From the IMG/VR virus record IMGVR_UViG_3300022912_000005, positions 49,598-113,597 of that record: 64,000 nt of DNA; one strand, 5' to 3'. The notes under the pieces were generated by a model, which was not told the origin of the DNA, made no database searches, and worked only from the letters and a program-made list of their open reading frames with translations. Origin of the DNA: a virus. Each line of letters starts with the position of its first letter. Positions within the stretch are counted from its first letter, which is position 1. Position numbers and translations under genes: made by a program. This document shows, piece by piece, positions 26,011-35,956 of this stretch.

Positions 26011-26859
26011 ATGCATTTTTGGAGAATAGTAGATAATGTTCTATATAAAGTCAATGATACTGACAATTTGGGATTCACAATTAATGATCCGTCATACATA
26101 CCAGATGAATATTTAGATGATCAAAAGTTTTGCATTATGAGAACTTGTCATGGTATTGGAGATTGGGGAATCATATCGGCAATGCCTAGATTGTTAAAAG
26201 AGAAGTATCCAAAATGTACAGTGCAAGTTCCAAGTGAAATGATGATGAATACTATATTTGGTGATAATAATACTAAACATAAAATGTCCAATGTGATATT
26301 TAAAAACAATCCATATGTTGATGACTTTATTGATTCAGTAGATGGTGATGTATATCATGACCATTATAGAATTTATGATGATAATAATGCTAATACACCA
26401 CTCATCAATCAAATACTTAAATTCTGGCAATTCGATGCTAATGAGTATGTAGATAATCAACCAGAAATATATTGGACTAGTGATGAAAAGAAATTAGGTA
26501 ATGATATAATAGATGAATATGTGGGTGGTGGTAAGTTTGGATGTTTATTATTATCAGATAGATATGACTATAAACGAAATGATATGATATCAAAATATTT
26601 AAGATTACATAGAGATATTAAATGGTTATATTGGACATCAAAACCATTATCTGAAATTGATATATATAAACCAGAATTTGTATTGGATATGAGACATATT
26701 GATATTAGAGTTCAACTATACATTAAATCTAAAGCTACGTTAAATTTAGGAAGTCAAACAGGAATGACTCAAACAGTTGCACGTTATTCAAATTTATTAA
26801 CAATACAGAGACAGTTTCCAATTGGAAGTAATTATGTTAAAGGTGAAATATATATATGA
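26011..26859 (+). CDS. heptosyltransferase-like (GT9-like) protein
   Basis: CHGIGDWGIISAMPRLLKEKYPKCTVQV (about 47-74) matches the GT9 N-terminal pattern (G-x-GD, then P-x-[LI]-x-x-[LI]-K-x-x-YP). The end LNLGSQTGMTQTVARYSNLLTI matches the donor-site G-x-x-[ST]-G block. 282 aa is shorter than WaaC/WaaF (about 325). Probably acts on a cell-surface or virion glycan. ATGA overlap with the next gene. Confidence 0.7.
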   Translation: MHFWRIVDNVLYKVNDTDNLGFTINDPSYIPDEYLDDQKFCIMRTCHGIGDWGIISAMPRLLKEKYPKCTVQVPSEMMMNTIFGDNNTKHKMSNVIFKNNPYVDDFIDSVDGDVYHDHYRIYDDNNANTPLINQILKFWQFDANEYVDNQPEIYWTSDEKKLGNDIIDEYVGGGKFGCLLLSDRYDYKRNDMISKYLRLHRDIKWLYWTSKPLSEIDIYKPEFVLDMRHIDIRVQLYIKSKATLNLGSQTGMTQTVARYSNLLTIQRQFPIGSNYVKGEIYI

Positions 26860-27812
26860 AAATAGTTGTTATATCACCCAAAGACAAGATGGATTATTTA
26901 GCTGAAACTATAATTGAAGGGTTGTATGCAAATGATGTTGAAATATATGCATCAGACGCAGGCAATGGTATAAAACCAAATGATGTATATAGTGATTTTG
27001 ATATATTGAAACATTCGAAAACGTGTGATTTCATTTTTGTGATTTGGGGAAAAGTTATTGGTGGATATACTGGACCTAAATATTATTTACATGATATGAT
27101 AAATTTACCACATAAGACAATATATATTGATGGTAGTGAGTGGACACAAACAGGACATCCAAAACATAACCAAGTTAAACTAGCAAAAGCTGATCAGACT
27201 CTTCGTAGAGGAATGCCGTGGATTAATGAGAAGATGCTAACATCATGCAATTGGTATTTCAAGAGAGAATGTTATCCAGCTGATGTGGAGCTTGGAATTA
27301 TACCATTGTTATTTGGGACACTTGATAGGAATTTCTATAATGAAACTACTGATAAAGAATATGATGTATTCTGTGCATTTGGGCAATTGAATGATGGTTT
27401 GCGATCTGAAATAACGGAAGTGTGTCGTAAAATAAAATCAGATGGATATAATGTCATAGTAGATAGTGGTATGGAATATGATGAATATAAGATGAAATTA
27501 TCAAAATCATACATATCAATTGATTCATGGGGTGGTGGTGATTGTTGTGCTAGATTGTGGGAAATATTTGCCAATAAGTCATGTGCATTTTCACAGAGAT
27601 ATAATATAGAATTTCCAGACAAATTCATTGATGGTGTGAGTTTTGTAGAATTTGATACCATCAATAACTTTGAGGATAAATTGAGATATTATTTATACAA
27701 TAGAGAAAAAACATTAGCAATAGCAGAAGCTGGTTATGATCACATGATGAAATATCATACAGCTAAATATAGAGTTGAATATATATTTAATATGATTGGA
27801 TGCCCATTATGA
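26856..27812 (+). CDS. CgeB/Glyco_trans_1_2-like glycosyltransferase
   Basis: Rossmann-like start IVVISPKDKMDYLAETIIEGL; CDFIFVIWGKVIGGYTG; then FCAFGQLNDGLRSEITEVCRKIKSDGYNVIVDSG and a donor-site stretch ISIDSWGGGDCCARLWEIFANKSC (about 227-250), ending SVNFVEF-type and ALAEAGYDHMMKYHT helices (here AIAEAGYDHMMKYHT). This is the pattern of spore-coat CgeB-type GT-B enzymes. 318 aa. Confidence 0.68.
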   Translation: MKIVVISPKDKMDYLAETIIEGLYANDVEIYASDAGNGIKPNDVYSDFDILKHSKTCDFIFVIWGKVIGGYTGPKYYLHDMINLPHKTIYIDGSEWTQTGHPKHNQVKLAKADQTLRRGMPWINEKMLTSCNWYFKRECYPADVELGIIPLLFGTLDRNFYNETTDKEYDVFCAFGQLNDGLRSEITEVCRKIKSDGYNVIVDSGMEYDEYKMKLSKSYISIDSWGGGDCCARLWEIFANKSCAFSQRYNIEFPDKFIDGVSFVEFDTINNFEDKLRYYLYNREKTLAIAEAGYDHMMKYHTAKYRVEYIFNMIGCPL

Positions 27813-28708
27813 AACGTTTAATAACTGGTGGTAGTGGATTCATTGGTAAGAATTTAATTGGTGATATTAAGCTATCAAGTGCAAATATAGATTTAACTAA
27901 TTATGATAATACGATTAATTGTTTTAGATTTCATTCACCAGATGTTATAATACACTGTGCCGCTAAACATGGAAATTATCTTAATATGAAGAATAATCCT
28001 GTAGATCATTTCACTGAAAATATGGCTATAAATATGAATGTATTAAGATCAGCTATGGAATTGGATATTGATAAAGTTATAATGTTTTCATCAGTTACAG
28101 CTTTTCCACATTCAGTTTGGGCGTGTGAAGAGTCATTGTTACATTTAGGTGAACCACATGCTGAATCGTATGGTCATGGGTATGCTAAACGTATGATTGA
28201 AGTGTTGGTTCGGGCATATAGAGAACAGTATGGATTGAATTATGTGTGTATGTTTATGTCAAATGTATATGGTCCTCATAATGATTTTAATGTAGAAACG
28301 TCTACAGTTGTATCAAATTTAATACGTAAATGTCACACAGCTAAAATTAAGAATGAAAATCTAACTGTATATGGTGATGGTACACCAGAGCGTGATTTTA
28401 TGTATGTGAATGATATTAATGATGTGGTAGATCGAGTGATAGATAATTTTGATGATGATACAGGTGGAAGTGTAATAATATCAAATAGCCATCCAGTATC
28501 GATTAAACAATTAGTTAATATCATATCAGATGCTATGGACTTTAAAGGTAAGATTATATGGCAACCAAATGCCAATGTTGGTCAATCAATTAAAGTATCT
28601 AACAATTCAAAGTTGATGAGTATGTATCCAGATTTAAAATTCACTGATATAGAAGATGGGATAAGAATGACCGTTGAGTGGTTTTTATCTAATGTGAGTA
28701 AGATATGA
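27809..28708 (+). CDS. fcl: GDP-L-fucose synthase (epimerase/reductase)
   Basis: Converts GDP-4-keto-6-deoxymannose, the Gmd product, to GDP-L-fucose. LITGGSGFIGKNLI is the NADP-binding loop; FSSVTAFPHSV supplies the catalytic Ser; YGHGYAKRMIEVLVRAYREQYG contains Y-x3-K and is diagnostic for Fcl/WcaG; NVYGPHNDFNVETSTVV follows. 299 aa from ATG 27809, chosen because it overlaps the previous stop as ATGA. The partner gmd is 13 kb downstream at 40758. Confidence 0.88.
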   Translation: MKRLITGGSGFIGKNLIGDIKLSSANIDLTNYDNTINCFRFHSPDVIIHCAAKHGNYLNMKNNPVDHFTENMAINMNVLRSAMELDIDKVIMFSSVTAFPHSVWACEESLLHLGEPHAESYGHGYAKRMIEVLVRAYREQYGLNYVCMFMSNVYGPHNDFNVETSTVVSNLIRKCHTAKIKNENLTVYGDGTPERDFMYVNDINDVVDRVIDNFDDDTGGSVIISNSHPVSIKQLVNIISDAMDFKGKIIWQPNANVGQSIKVSNNSKLMSMYPDLKFTDIEDGIRMTVEWFLSNVSKI

Positions 28709-29496
28709 TAACAGTAGTGACTCCAATATATATCAACACGGATGATAGACTTAGATATTTTAGAGAAACGATTGAGTCATTTTATGAACATTTAGAATAT
28801 GATCAAGATATAATACATAATTTAGTAAATGATAGATCAGACGATAAATATACTGAAGACATTCAAGAAATATGTGAAGATTATAATATAAACATTATAC
28901 ATACTATGCCTTCAAATAGAGAGTATTTTTCTGATGTTATTAAAATATTATTATCATCAGTTGATACAGAATATTATTTGTATTTAGAACCAGATTATCA
29001 TTTTTATTTGAATTATGATTATATTACACCAATCTTGAAATTGTATGAGATTAGACCAGAATTACATCAAGTATATCTCAGACATGGTATACATAATAAT
29101 AAAGGTCGTAGTGCATTTAAGAAACTATATATGCGAGATGATAAATTAATAACACCAGATAATACTATTTTGAATAGGCATGTTATTGATGATAATAATG
29201 TTGGGTGGACTGGTAAGGGAACTGAACATGAAACATTTTCAACAAATCCATCAATATTTAAATTGAGTACAGTGTTACCATATTTTAGTCAGAATTTAAA
29301 CTTTAAAACACCAGGAACATTTGAAACACATTGGTGGAGAGAATGGGAAAATAAAAAAGAAGTTGGTTATTTAAATGGACAAAGTTTTTGTTATCACATT
29401 GGTAAATTGGGTGGACTAAACAATAATAAATTATATGCGGCATTGGAAATCAATGATATTGATTATGAATCAGTATATTCTAATAAATTCGTATAA
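28705..29496 (+). CDS. GT-A-like glycosyltransferase
   Basis: ITVVTPIYINTDDRLRYFRETIESF and HNLVNDRSDDKYT start a GT-A nucleotide-binding fold; YYLYLEPDYHFYLNYDY (about 92-108) is in the place of the D-x-D strand (E-P-D-Y). The end HWWREWENKKEVGYL fits the acceptor lobe. 263 aa. Overlaps fcl by ATGA. Acceptor unknown. Confidence 0.72.
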   Translation: MITVVTPIYINTDDRLRYFRETIESFYEHLEYDQDIIHNLVNDRSDDKYTEDIQEICEDYNINIIHTMPSNREYFSDVIKILLSSVDTEYYLYLEPDYHFYLNYDYITPILKLYEIRPELHQVYLRHGIHNNKGRSAFKKLYMRDDKLITPDNTILNRHVIDDNNVGWTGKGTEHETFSTNPSIFKLSTVLPYFSQNLNFKTPGTFETHWWREWENKKEVGYLNGQSFCYHIGKLGGLNNNKLYAALEINDIDYESVYSNKFV

Positions 29497-29511
29497 TAAT
29501 TGGAGATGAAG

Positions 29512-30159
29512 ATGAGATATTTGACAGAGCTTGGAAATAAGTATGGTACTGACAGAGCTAGTGTGGTTGGATGTAAACATAATTACACTGAAATATATGA
29601 TGAGATATTCGGGACATATAGACATGATGTTAAACGAGTATTAGAGATTGGGACATATTTAGGTGCTGGTTTGAAGATGTGGCAAGATTACTTTCCAAAT
29701 GCTACAATATATGGTCTGGAGTATAAGCGATTTCCAGATGTAAAATATGATGATACTGATGAGAGAATAATATCAGTGATTGGTGATCAAACAAGTAGAA
29801 CAGATTGGAGTTCATTTATTGACACATATGGTGGTGACTTTGATATAATAATAGACGATGGTGAACATGATACGTTTCACCATCAAATTAGTATGGGTAT
29901 GTTATTTAAACATTTAAATAGTGATGGATGTTATATCATAGAGGACTTATTTACAACAAGAGCAACAGACACAAGAAATTTGATAACAACTTATGAACAA
30001 TCAGGTAAAATTGTTGGAAGTCATTTTACTGAGGATGAAAGAAAATATATTGCATCTAATATTAAATCTCATATTAAGCATAATGGATATTGGCGTGGTA
30101 ATAGTAAGAATCCTGGTAGTAATGACATATTAAAATTATGGGTGGTGACTAAGAAATGA
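29512..30159 (+). CDS. SAM-dependent sugar O-methyltransferase-like
   Basis: LTELGNKYGTDRA, then VLEIGTYLGAGLKMWQDYFPNATIYGLE (motif I, about res. 48-75), DFDIIIDDGEHDTFHHQ (about 115-131) and GCYIIEDLF. This is the pattern of MycE/ElmMIII-type sugar O-methyltransferases. ATG 29512 is favoured because GGAG at 29502-29505 sits 6 nt before it; ATG 29506 would touch the SD. Likely caps or decorates the glycan. Confidence 0.78.
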   Translation: MRYLTELGNKYGTDRASVVGCKHNYTEIYDEIFGTYRHDVKRVLEIGTYLGAGLKMWQDYFPNATIYGLEYKRFPDVKYDDTDERIISVIGDQTSRTDWSSFIDTYGGDFDIIIDDGEHDTFHHQISMGMLFKHLNSDGCYIIEDLFTTRATDTRNLITTYEQSGKIVGSHFTEDERKYIASNIKSHIKHNGYWRGNSKNPGSNDILKLWVVTKK

Positions 30160-30968
30160 AAAACAATAAGATATTGGTTGTAATACCAACAACAGCAGGT
30201 AGATTGCCATTACTTAAAAAGGTATTAACATCAGTGTATTCTAATACAGATTATGATATTAAAACGATAGTTGTTAAAAATGGTACATTCTCAGATTCAG
30301 AATATAATGATTTTGATTTTGAAATACCTAATGTGATAAAAACAACATCAGATGTTGGAGGTCATATTGCAATGGCGATGAACGTAGGACTTGGATATTT
30401 AACAGATGAGCATTGGTTTTTATATCAAGAAGATGATTTTGTAATATCAACTGAAGATTGGTTGAATCAGATAATTAATACATATGAATCGATTAATAAC
30501 TGTGGTGCATTGGGAGTTAGATTACATGGTAGTCAACGTAATAGAGTGATTAAAGACTTCAAGATCAAAGATAAAGACACGTATGAAGTATATTGGTCTG
30601 ATGGTATAACATTGATAGATGCTGATATAATTAGACAGCATAATTTAATATATGATCCACACATGATGACTGTACCTAATGCTGATATAAATCTACAGTT
30701 ATTGGCATTAAAATATGAAAACTGGAGAACAGAATTAACATATACACACCATCATACACCAGGATCGAAAACAGGCACACCAAAATGGAGATATGCAGAT
30801 ACATATGTTGATATGGATGTTGGTGATTGTCAAATATATTTGAAATATAATAATTCTGGTAATGATAAAATACAAGCATGGGTAGATTCTGATACAGTAC
30901 GAGCTACCAATTGGTTAATTCGTAATAATCGACAAAATGAAGATTACAAAAAATTTAAAACTTTATAG
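30156..30968 (+). CDS. family 2-like glycosyltransferase
   Basis: ILVVIPTTAGRLPLLKKVLTSVY opens a GT-A domain; TIVVKNGTFSD is the second strand; WFLYQEDDFVIS (about 90-101) gives a D-D metal site. Acceptor-side block HHTPGSKTGTPKWRYAD. 270 aa, ATGA overlap with the methyltransferase. Confidence 0.8.
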   Translation: MKNNKILVVIPTTAGRLPLLKKVLTSVYSNTDYDIKTIVVKNGTFSDSEYNDFDFEIPNVIKTTSDVGGHIAMAMNVGLGYLTDEHWFLYQEDDFVISTEDWLNQIINTYESINNCGALGVRLHGSQRNRVIKDFKIKDKDTYEVYWSDGITLIDADIIRQHNLIYDPHMMTVPNADINLQLLALKYENWRTELTYTHHHTPGSKTGTPKWRYADTYVDMDVGDCQIYLKYNNSGNDKIQAWVDSDTVRATNWLIRNNRQNEDYKKFKTL

Positions 30969-30976
30969 GATATAAT

Positions 30977-32134
30977 ATGAAAATTAGAAAAACACCATTG
31001 AAAGTATTAGGACCATGTGGTGATGAGGATGACGTTCAAGCAATACGAGAAGTTATTGAAAGTGGATGGTGGGGTAAAGGTTCAAAAGTTGATGAGTTCG
31101 AAGATAAGTTTGCTAAAATGGTTGGTGCTAAACATGCGATTGCTGTTACAAGCAATTCACATGGTCAAGATTTGGTAATGAAAGCTATGGGATTTAATGG
31201 TATTGATGTTATAAATCCAACAATGTCATTTGTTGCAACAGCAGTGATACCACATTGGAATAATTGTACATCCAACATAGTAGATGTCGATAGTAGAACA
31301 TTAAACATAACAGCAGATGAAGTGATGAAATATAAAAAACCATCGAGTGAAGTTTGTGTAGCAGTTAATATGGCTGGAATACCTGCACCAATCGATGAGA
31401 TACGAAAGATATTTGGTGGATTCATAATTGAAGATTGTGCTCATAGTTGTTATGCAAAGGGTGCTGGAACTAAAGGTGACGTTGCTGTTTGGTCATTTCA
31501 AGCAGTCAAAACATTACCAACTGGTGATGGTGGTATGATAACACTTAATGATGATGCATTAGCAGATAAAATAAGAAATTTACTTTGGTTTGGTGTATCA
31601 TCTACTTGGAGTAGAGCATCAAATCGATCTGATATTAATCGTAAATATGTATGGGATTATCAAGTTGAAGAGTTGGGTTATAAATATTACATGACAGATA
31701 TTGTAGCGGCATTAGGATTATCACAATTAAAGAAATTACCTAAATTCTTGGACAATAGAAGACACATTCAAAAACGATATAATGAAGAATTACATAGTGT
31801 AATAATAAGACCAGAACATTCAGAGACTGTACAATATTATTGTGCTAGATTATCAGATAGAATACATGATATTGCACCAGATAATAGTGGATATTCAACT
31901 GTTGGTAGAAATAGTTTAATGGCATATTTGGTAGATAAAAATATTCATACATCAGTACATTTTAAACCATTACATCAATATGATTATTTAAAAACTGATA
32001 GATCATATCCAGTTGCAGATGTAGAGTGGTTAAAACTAGTATCACTACCATGTCACAATGGCATGACAGACGATGATATAAGTTATGTTGTATACTGGGT
32101 GAATAAATACATAACTGAGGTGTATAATTCGTGA
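30977..32134 (+). CDS. DegT/DnrJ/EryC1 sugar aminotransferase
   Basis: PLP enzyme that aminates a nucleotide keto-sugar. SGWWGKGSKVDEFEDKFAKMVGAKHAIAVTSNSHG (about 28-62), IIEDCAHSCYAK (the PLP-contacting Asp, about 153) and AVWSFQAVKTLPTGDGGMI with the Schiff-base Lys (about 177) are diagnostic. Full length, 385 aa. Implies an amino-deoxy sugar in the glycan, e.g. perosamine-like if it acts on the Gmd product; that is inference. SD-like AGGATATAAT before ATG. Confidence 0.92.
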   Translation: MKIRKTPLKVLGPCGDEDDVQAIREVIESGWWGKGSKVDEFEDKFAKMVGAKHAIAVTSNSHGQDLVMKAMGFNGIDVINPTMSFVATAVIPHWNNCTSNIVDVDSRTLNITADEVMKYKKPSSEVCVAVNMAGIPAPIDEIRKIFGGFIIEDCAHSCYAKGAGTKGDVAVWSFQAVKTLPTGDGGMITLNDDALADKIRNLLWFGVSSTWSRASNRSDINRKYVWDYQVEELGYKYYMTDIVAALGLSQLKKLPKFLDNRRHIQKRYNEELHSVIIRPEHSETVQYYCARLSDRIHDIAPDNSGYSTVGRNSLMAYLVDKNIHTSVHFKPLHQYDYLKTDRSYPVADVEWLKLVSLPCHNGMTDDDISYVVYWVNKYITEVYNS

Positions 32135-32823
32135 GATATTTAATATTAGGTGATGGATTGCTTGGTAATGAATTGATAAGCCAAAGTGGTTGGGACTACA
32201 TAAGTAGAACAACTGTTGGTGTAGATTTCACTGATATAGATTCGTATTCTGAATATCTACATAAATATGATGTTATCATTAATTGTATTGGTTATTGTAA
32301 TACATATGATACTGACAGAGATGTACATTGGGATGTAAATTATGCTGGAGTAGTATCATTAGTTGACTTCGTTAATAAATATGATAAGAAGTTAGTTCAT
32401 ATATCAACTGATTATATATATTCAAATTCAGATTCAAATGCATCTGAAGAGGATGTACCAGTTCATTGTAATACGTGGTATGGTTATACTAAATTATTAT
32501 CTGATGCGTATGTACAGTTAAGATTAAATGATTATTTATTAATTAGAGGAACGCATAAAGAAACACCATTTATATATGAAAAAGCATATATAAATCAAGT
32601 TGGTAATTTTGATTATGTTAATGTGATTGCTAAAATAATACATGATTTAATAAAAGATAATATCATTGGAATATACAACGTTGGTACTGAATTGAAAACG
32701 ATGGTCGAATTGGCACGTAAAACTAAAAGTGTAGTTGAACCAACAACCAAGAAATTCAATGACGCAATGCCATCTGATATTAGTATGGATTTAACTAAAT
32801 TGGATAAATACTATGATAAATAA
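32131..32823 (+). CDS. RmlD-like NAD(P)-dependent sugar reductase
   Basis: LILGDGLLGNELI (glycine-rich loop), DVIINCIGYCNTYD, HISTDYIYSNSDSNASEEDVP and YGYTKLLSD (Y-x3-K, about 128-133) match dTDP-4-dehydrorhamnose reductase-type short-chain enzymes. 230 aa is shorter than RmlD (about 290). The start is GTG in a GTGA overlap with the aminotransferase stop. May reduce a keto-sugar nucleotide. Confidence 0.8.
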   Translation: MRYLILGDGLLGNELISQSGWDYISRTTVGVDFTDIDSYSEYLHKYDVIINCIGYCNTYDTDRDVHWDVNYAGVVSLVDFVNKYDKKLVHISTDYIYSNSDSNASEEDVPVHCNTWYGYTKLLSDAYVQLRLNDYLLIRGTHKETPFIYEKAYINQVGNFDYVNVIAKIIHDLIKDNIIGIYNVGTELKTMVELARKTKSVVEPTTKKFNDAMPSDISMDLTKLDKYYDK

Positions 32824-33508
32824 TAAAAAGATAGCATTCGTATGTGCAGTGCATGAAAGTGTTGAGCATAGACCTACAGGATTTACTATGTTTAATAATT
32901 ATTTTAAATCATTGAGAGAATCATGTAAATATCCATTCAAATTGTTTGCATATGATAATGCATCAAAACCAGTACCATATACAATAGATGGTGAATCTGA
33001 TAAGATTAGAGTTATTAGGGTTGAAGATCAATATGCTGGTGGTTGTACATATACTTGGAATGAGGGTATAAAATTAGCAATGAATGAGTCGTATGATGCA
33101 GTGATAATAATGTCTGATGATCAATTGGTTGATCATACTATAAATAATTTCATCGATACGATATTAACACATGAACTTAATGATGATGCAATATTTGGAC
33201 CACTTAGTAATAATCCAAATAATAAACATCAATTGGGTGATAAACCAACTGGTGATATATTTGAAATATCAGGAGCTCCAGGACATGAGTTAAATGGATT
33301 CTGTATGGGTATGTCAGCGATCACTATTGCAAATAATTATTTTGATAAAGATGGTAATTTTTTCAATACTGGACCTAGTTACAGCTGGGGTGCTCAAGAT
33401 GTAGAAGTACAAAAGAGAGTGAAGCATTCAATTGTAGTTGGAACATGTTATGTTTATCATATGAAACACGGTGGGTGGCGTGAAATTAGGAGAGGTTATC
33501 GTGGATAA
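32813..33508 (+). CDS. family 2-like glycosyltransferase
   Basis: IAFVCAVHESVEHRPTGFTMFNNYFKSL, FKLFAYDNAS and GGCTYTWNEGIKLAMNESYDAVIIMSDDQLVD (about 82-110, with D-D metal site) define a GT-A fold. GFCMGMSAITIANNYFDKDGNFF and SYSWGAQDVEVQKR are acceptor-side blocks typical of GT2. 231 aa; overlaps the preceding stop by 11 nt. Confidence 0.82.
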   Translation: MINNKKIAFVCAVHESVEHRPTGFTMFNNYFKSLRESCKYPFKLFAYDNASKPVPYTIDGESDKIRVIRVEDQYAGGCTYTWNEGIKLAMNESYDAVIIMSDDQLVDHTINNFIDTILTHELNDDAIFGPLSNNPNNKHQLGDKPTGDIFEISGAPGHELNGFCMGMSAITIANNYFDKDGNFFNTGPSYSWGAQDVEVQKRVKHSIVVGTCYVYHMKHGGWREIRRGYRG

Positions 33509-35183
33509 AAAAGTAGTATATACTGCAATCATAGGTGGATATGATGAATTGGTAGAAATTGACAATAAACCAAGTGATTGGGATTTTGTATGTTTCAGTG
33601 ATAGAGATTTAAAATCTGACACTTGGGAAATTCGTAATGTAATACCATTATATTCTGATAACACTAGAACAGCACGTAAATATAAATTATTACCACATAG
33701 ATGGTTTCCAAAATATACATATAGTTTATGGTTGGATGGTAATATTAAACCACGAGGTGATATTAACGAATTGTTGACTTATTTGGATGATTGTAATTAT
33801 GCAACATATAGTCACAATCAAAATAAACTTGATCCACGAGATTGTATATATGAGGAAGCATCTACAATATTACAATTGGGTGATAAGAATATTAAACGAA
33901 ATCCAAAACGTGGCATGTTGTGTTATAAAGATAATCCAAATCTAATACGACAGCAGATGATTAATTATCAAAATGTTGGATATCCAACACATCATGGTTT
34001 GGTAGTTCAGATGGAAGTATTACGTAGACATAATGAATCTGATGTGAAGAATGCAATGGAAGATCATTGGGTTGAATTGAAACATAATAGTAAACGTGAA
34101 CAGTTGAGCTTTAATTATATAGCGTGGAAGAATGGATTGAAATTTAATTATATAGATGGTGATTCTAGGGACAATGAATATTTCTTAAATATGGGTAAGC
34201 ATATACGTGGTGAATCAATACCAGATGTGATCAAGACTCATCAACCGATATCTATGCAATATTTTTTAAACATGGAACTACAACCAGGTGGTGGTGGTAA
34301 GAGAGAAATATTGGATAATTATACCCTAAGAACAGTCGAGGATGTAGTAAAACAGTGGGAAAATATGAACGTGACACTCAAGTATCAAAAAACATTAATA
34401 CCCTCTAATTATCAATATTTTAATGCAATGGTAGGTGAGTTCAGGCATGGAGTTGAAGACCATCATAAAATTGGATGGGATAAATTAACTAGTGATTATT
34501 TTGAATCTAAAGAATTAATGACAGATGATGAAATAGCTGAGATGCTTAAATCGAATCCTGCTGAATTTGATAATGGATATATTAAACATAGTTATCATAG
34601 AGCATGTGCGATGATTGGTAGACTGATACGTGGAAAATCATATATTCCATTTTACATGAAAACTGAAGACATATTTGATAATCCTAGAGAGAAAGATAAT
34701 ATGCATAGAATAAAATCACCAATATATGATGTAAAATATTTATTAGAAATAGAACATAAATTGGGAATACCACGTAGTGAGTTTACGGTTTGTCAAAGTG
34801 GCATATTGGCATTGATGGGAATTCGAGAGAATGATGATATAGATATTATAATATCACAACATGCACGAGATAGCATATTTAATGGTAATAAGAAGTTTAT
34901 GAGATTTGGTAAGTTTGAAATATTTGAATTAGGTAAAAGTAAATTTATGAAATATGGTGCTACAGATGAAGATGATTTAATAAATAATTACAGTATACAA
35001 GTGGATGGGTTTAATTTCTTAGAACCAAGATTCTATTTTAGTAGAAAGAATAATAAGACTGCAAAGGATATGTCTGATTGGTCAGGAATACGTAAATTCT
35101 TTGATGATGAATCACATATTGGATATCCATTTAATGAGATAACATTGAAACAGTGGGGACATGAGTTCATATGCCAAATGTAG
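33501..35183 (+). CDS. DUF616-type glycosyltransferase fused to a nucleotidyltransferase-like domain
   Basis: Residues 4-150 (VVYTAIIGGYDEL, WDFVCFSDRDL, TARKYKLLPHRWFPKYTYSLWLDGNI) match the DUF616/TOD1 glycosyltransferase pattern with an LDGN metal-type site. The C-terminal part from about 420 contains FTVCQSGILALMGIRENDDIDIII, the G-S/G-I ... D-D-I-D pattern of nucleotidyltransferase-fold proteins. The middle (about 280-410) is unrecognised. GTG 33501 is chosen because AGGAGAGG at 33488-33495 serves it and homology starts at once; an in-frame ATG at 33471 has no SD. About 560 aa. Confidence 0.7.
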   Translation: MDKKVVYTAIIGGYDELVEIDNKPSDWDFVCFSDRDLKSDTWEIRNVIPLYSDNTRTARKYKLLPHRWFPKYTYSLWLDGNIKPRGDINELLTYLDDCNYATYSHNQNKLDPRDCIYEEASTILQLGDKNIKRNPKRGMLCYKDNPNLIRQQMINYQNVGYPTHHGLVVQMEVLRRHNESDVKNAMEDHWVELKHNSKREQLSFNYIAWKNGLKFNYIDGDSRDNEYFLNMGKHIRGESIPDVIKTHQPISMQYFLNMELQPGGGGKREILDNYTLRTVEDVVKQWENMNVTLKYQKTLIPSNYQYFNAMVGEFRHGVEDHHKIGWDKLTSDYFESKELMTDDEIAEMLKSNPAEFDNGYIKHSYHRACAMIGRLIRGKSYIPFYMKTEDIFDNPREKDNMHRIKSPIYDVKYLLEIEHKLGIPRSEFTVCQSGILALMGIRENDDIDIIISQHARDSIFNGNKKFMRFGKFEIFELGKSKFMKYGATDEDDLINNYSIQVDGFNFLEPRFYFSRKNNKTAKDMSDWSGIRKFFDDESHIGYPFNEITLKQWGHEFICQM

Positions 35184-35956
35184 TATTTATACCAAATATA
35201 GATTTAGGTAATAACAGAAATGATTCATATAAATATTCAATCAAAAGTTGGAAATATTGGTGCAATATACATAATTGTGAATTAGTATTATTTGAAGATT
35301 TATTAGTGCCAGTTGAACAGATGAAAATTACTTGGCAACGATATTATTTGTTTGATTTATTAGAAGAATCAAATATTGATTATAATCGAATATTAATGGT
35401 CGATGCTGATACAATAGTACATCCAGATACACCAAACTTTTTTGATATGTTGGGTATGGATACACGATATTGCGGAGTATTTAATAATGGTGATTATGAG
35501 TGGTTATCACGATCAATTAGGGATTTTGGTAAGTTATTATTTAAAGGTAAAAAGATTGATACATGGAAATATATCAACGGTGGATTTCAAATAGTAAATC
35601 CTACACATCGACGATTTTTTGATATAATGAAACAATATTATATTGATAATACATCTGAAATAATATCAGCAATTGATCAAGTTAAAGCTGGTACAGATCA
35701 AACAATATTAAACTATCAATTACAATTAAATAACATTGATGTTAAAATATTACCAGAGTGCTTTAATCTACAAGATTTGAGTAGAAAGAACTTATTATAT
35801 TATCACCCAAATCAGTGGTGGGGTGATACATTAGAAAATCTTTATGCATCAGGATGGGTATATCATTTCAATGCTATACCAAAGAATCCTATGAATAGAG
35901 ATGCTAACTACTGGATAAAACGAGTATACGGAGAATTATATGCTAATAAGCAATAA
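35171..35956 (+). CDS. GT8/GT32-like glycosyltransferase
   Basis: SIKSWKYWCNIHNCELVLFED and ILMVDADTIVHPDTPNFF (about 76-93, D-A-D metal site) followed by WKYINGGFQIVNPTHRRFF and GTDQTILNYQLQ are a GT-A retaining-type arrangement. 261 aa. Overlaps the previous gene by 13 nt. Confidence 0.78.
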   Translation: MPNVVFIPNIDLGNNRNDSYKYSIKSWKYWCNIHNCELVLFEDLLVPVEQMKITWQRYYLFDLLEESNIDYNRILMVDADTIVHPDTPNFFDMLGMDTRYCGVFNNGDYEWLSRSIRDFGKLLFKGKKIDTWKYINGGFQIVNPTHRRFFDIMKQYYIDNTSEIISAIDQVKAGTDQTILNYQLQLNNIDVKILPECFNLQDLSRKNLLYYHPNQWWGDTLENLYASGWVYHFNAIPKNPMNRDANYWIKRVYGELYANKQ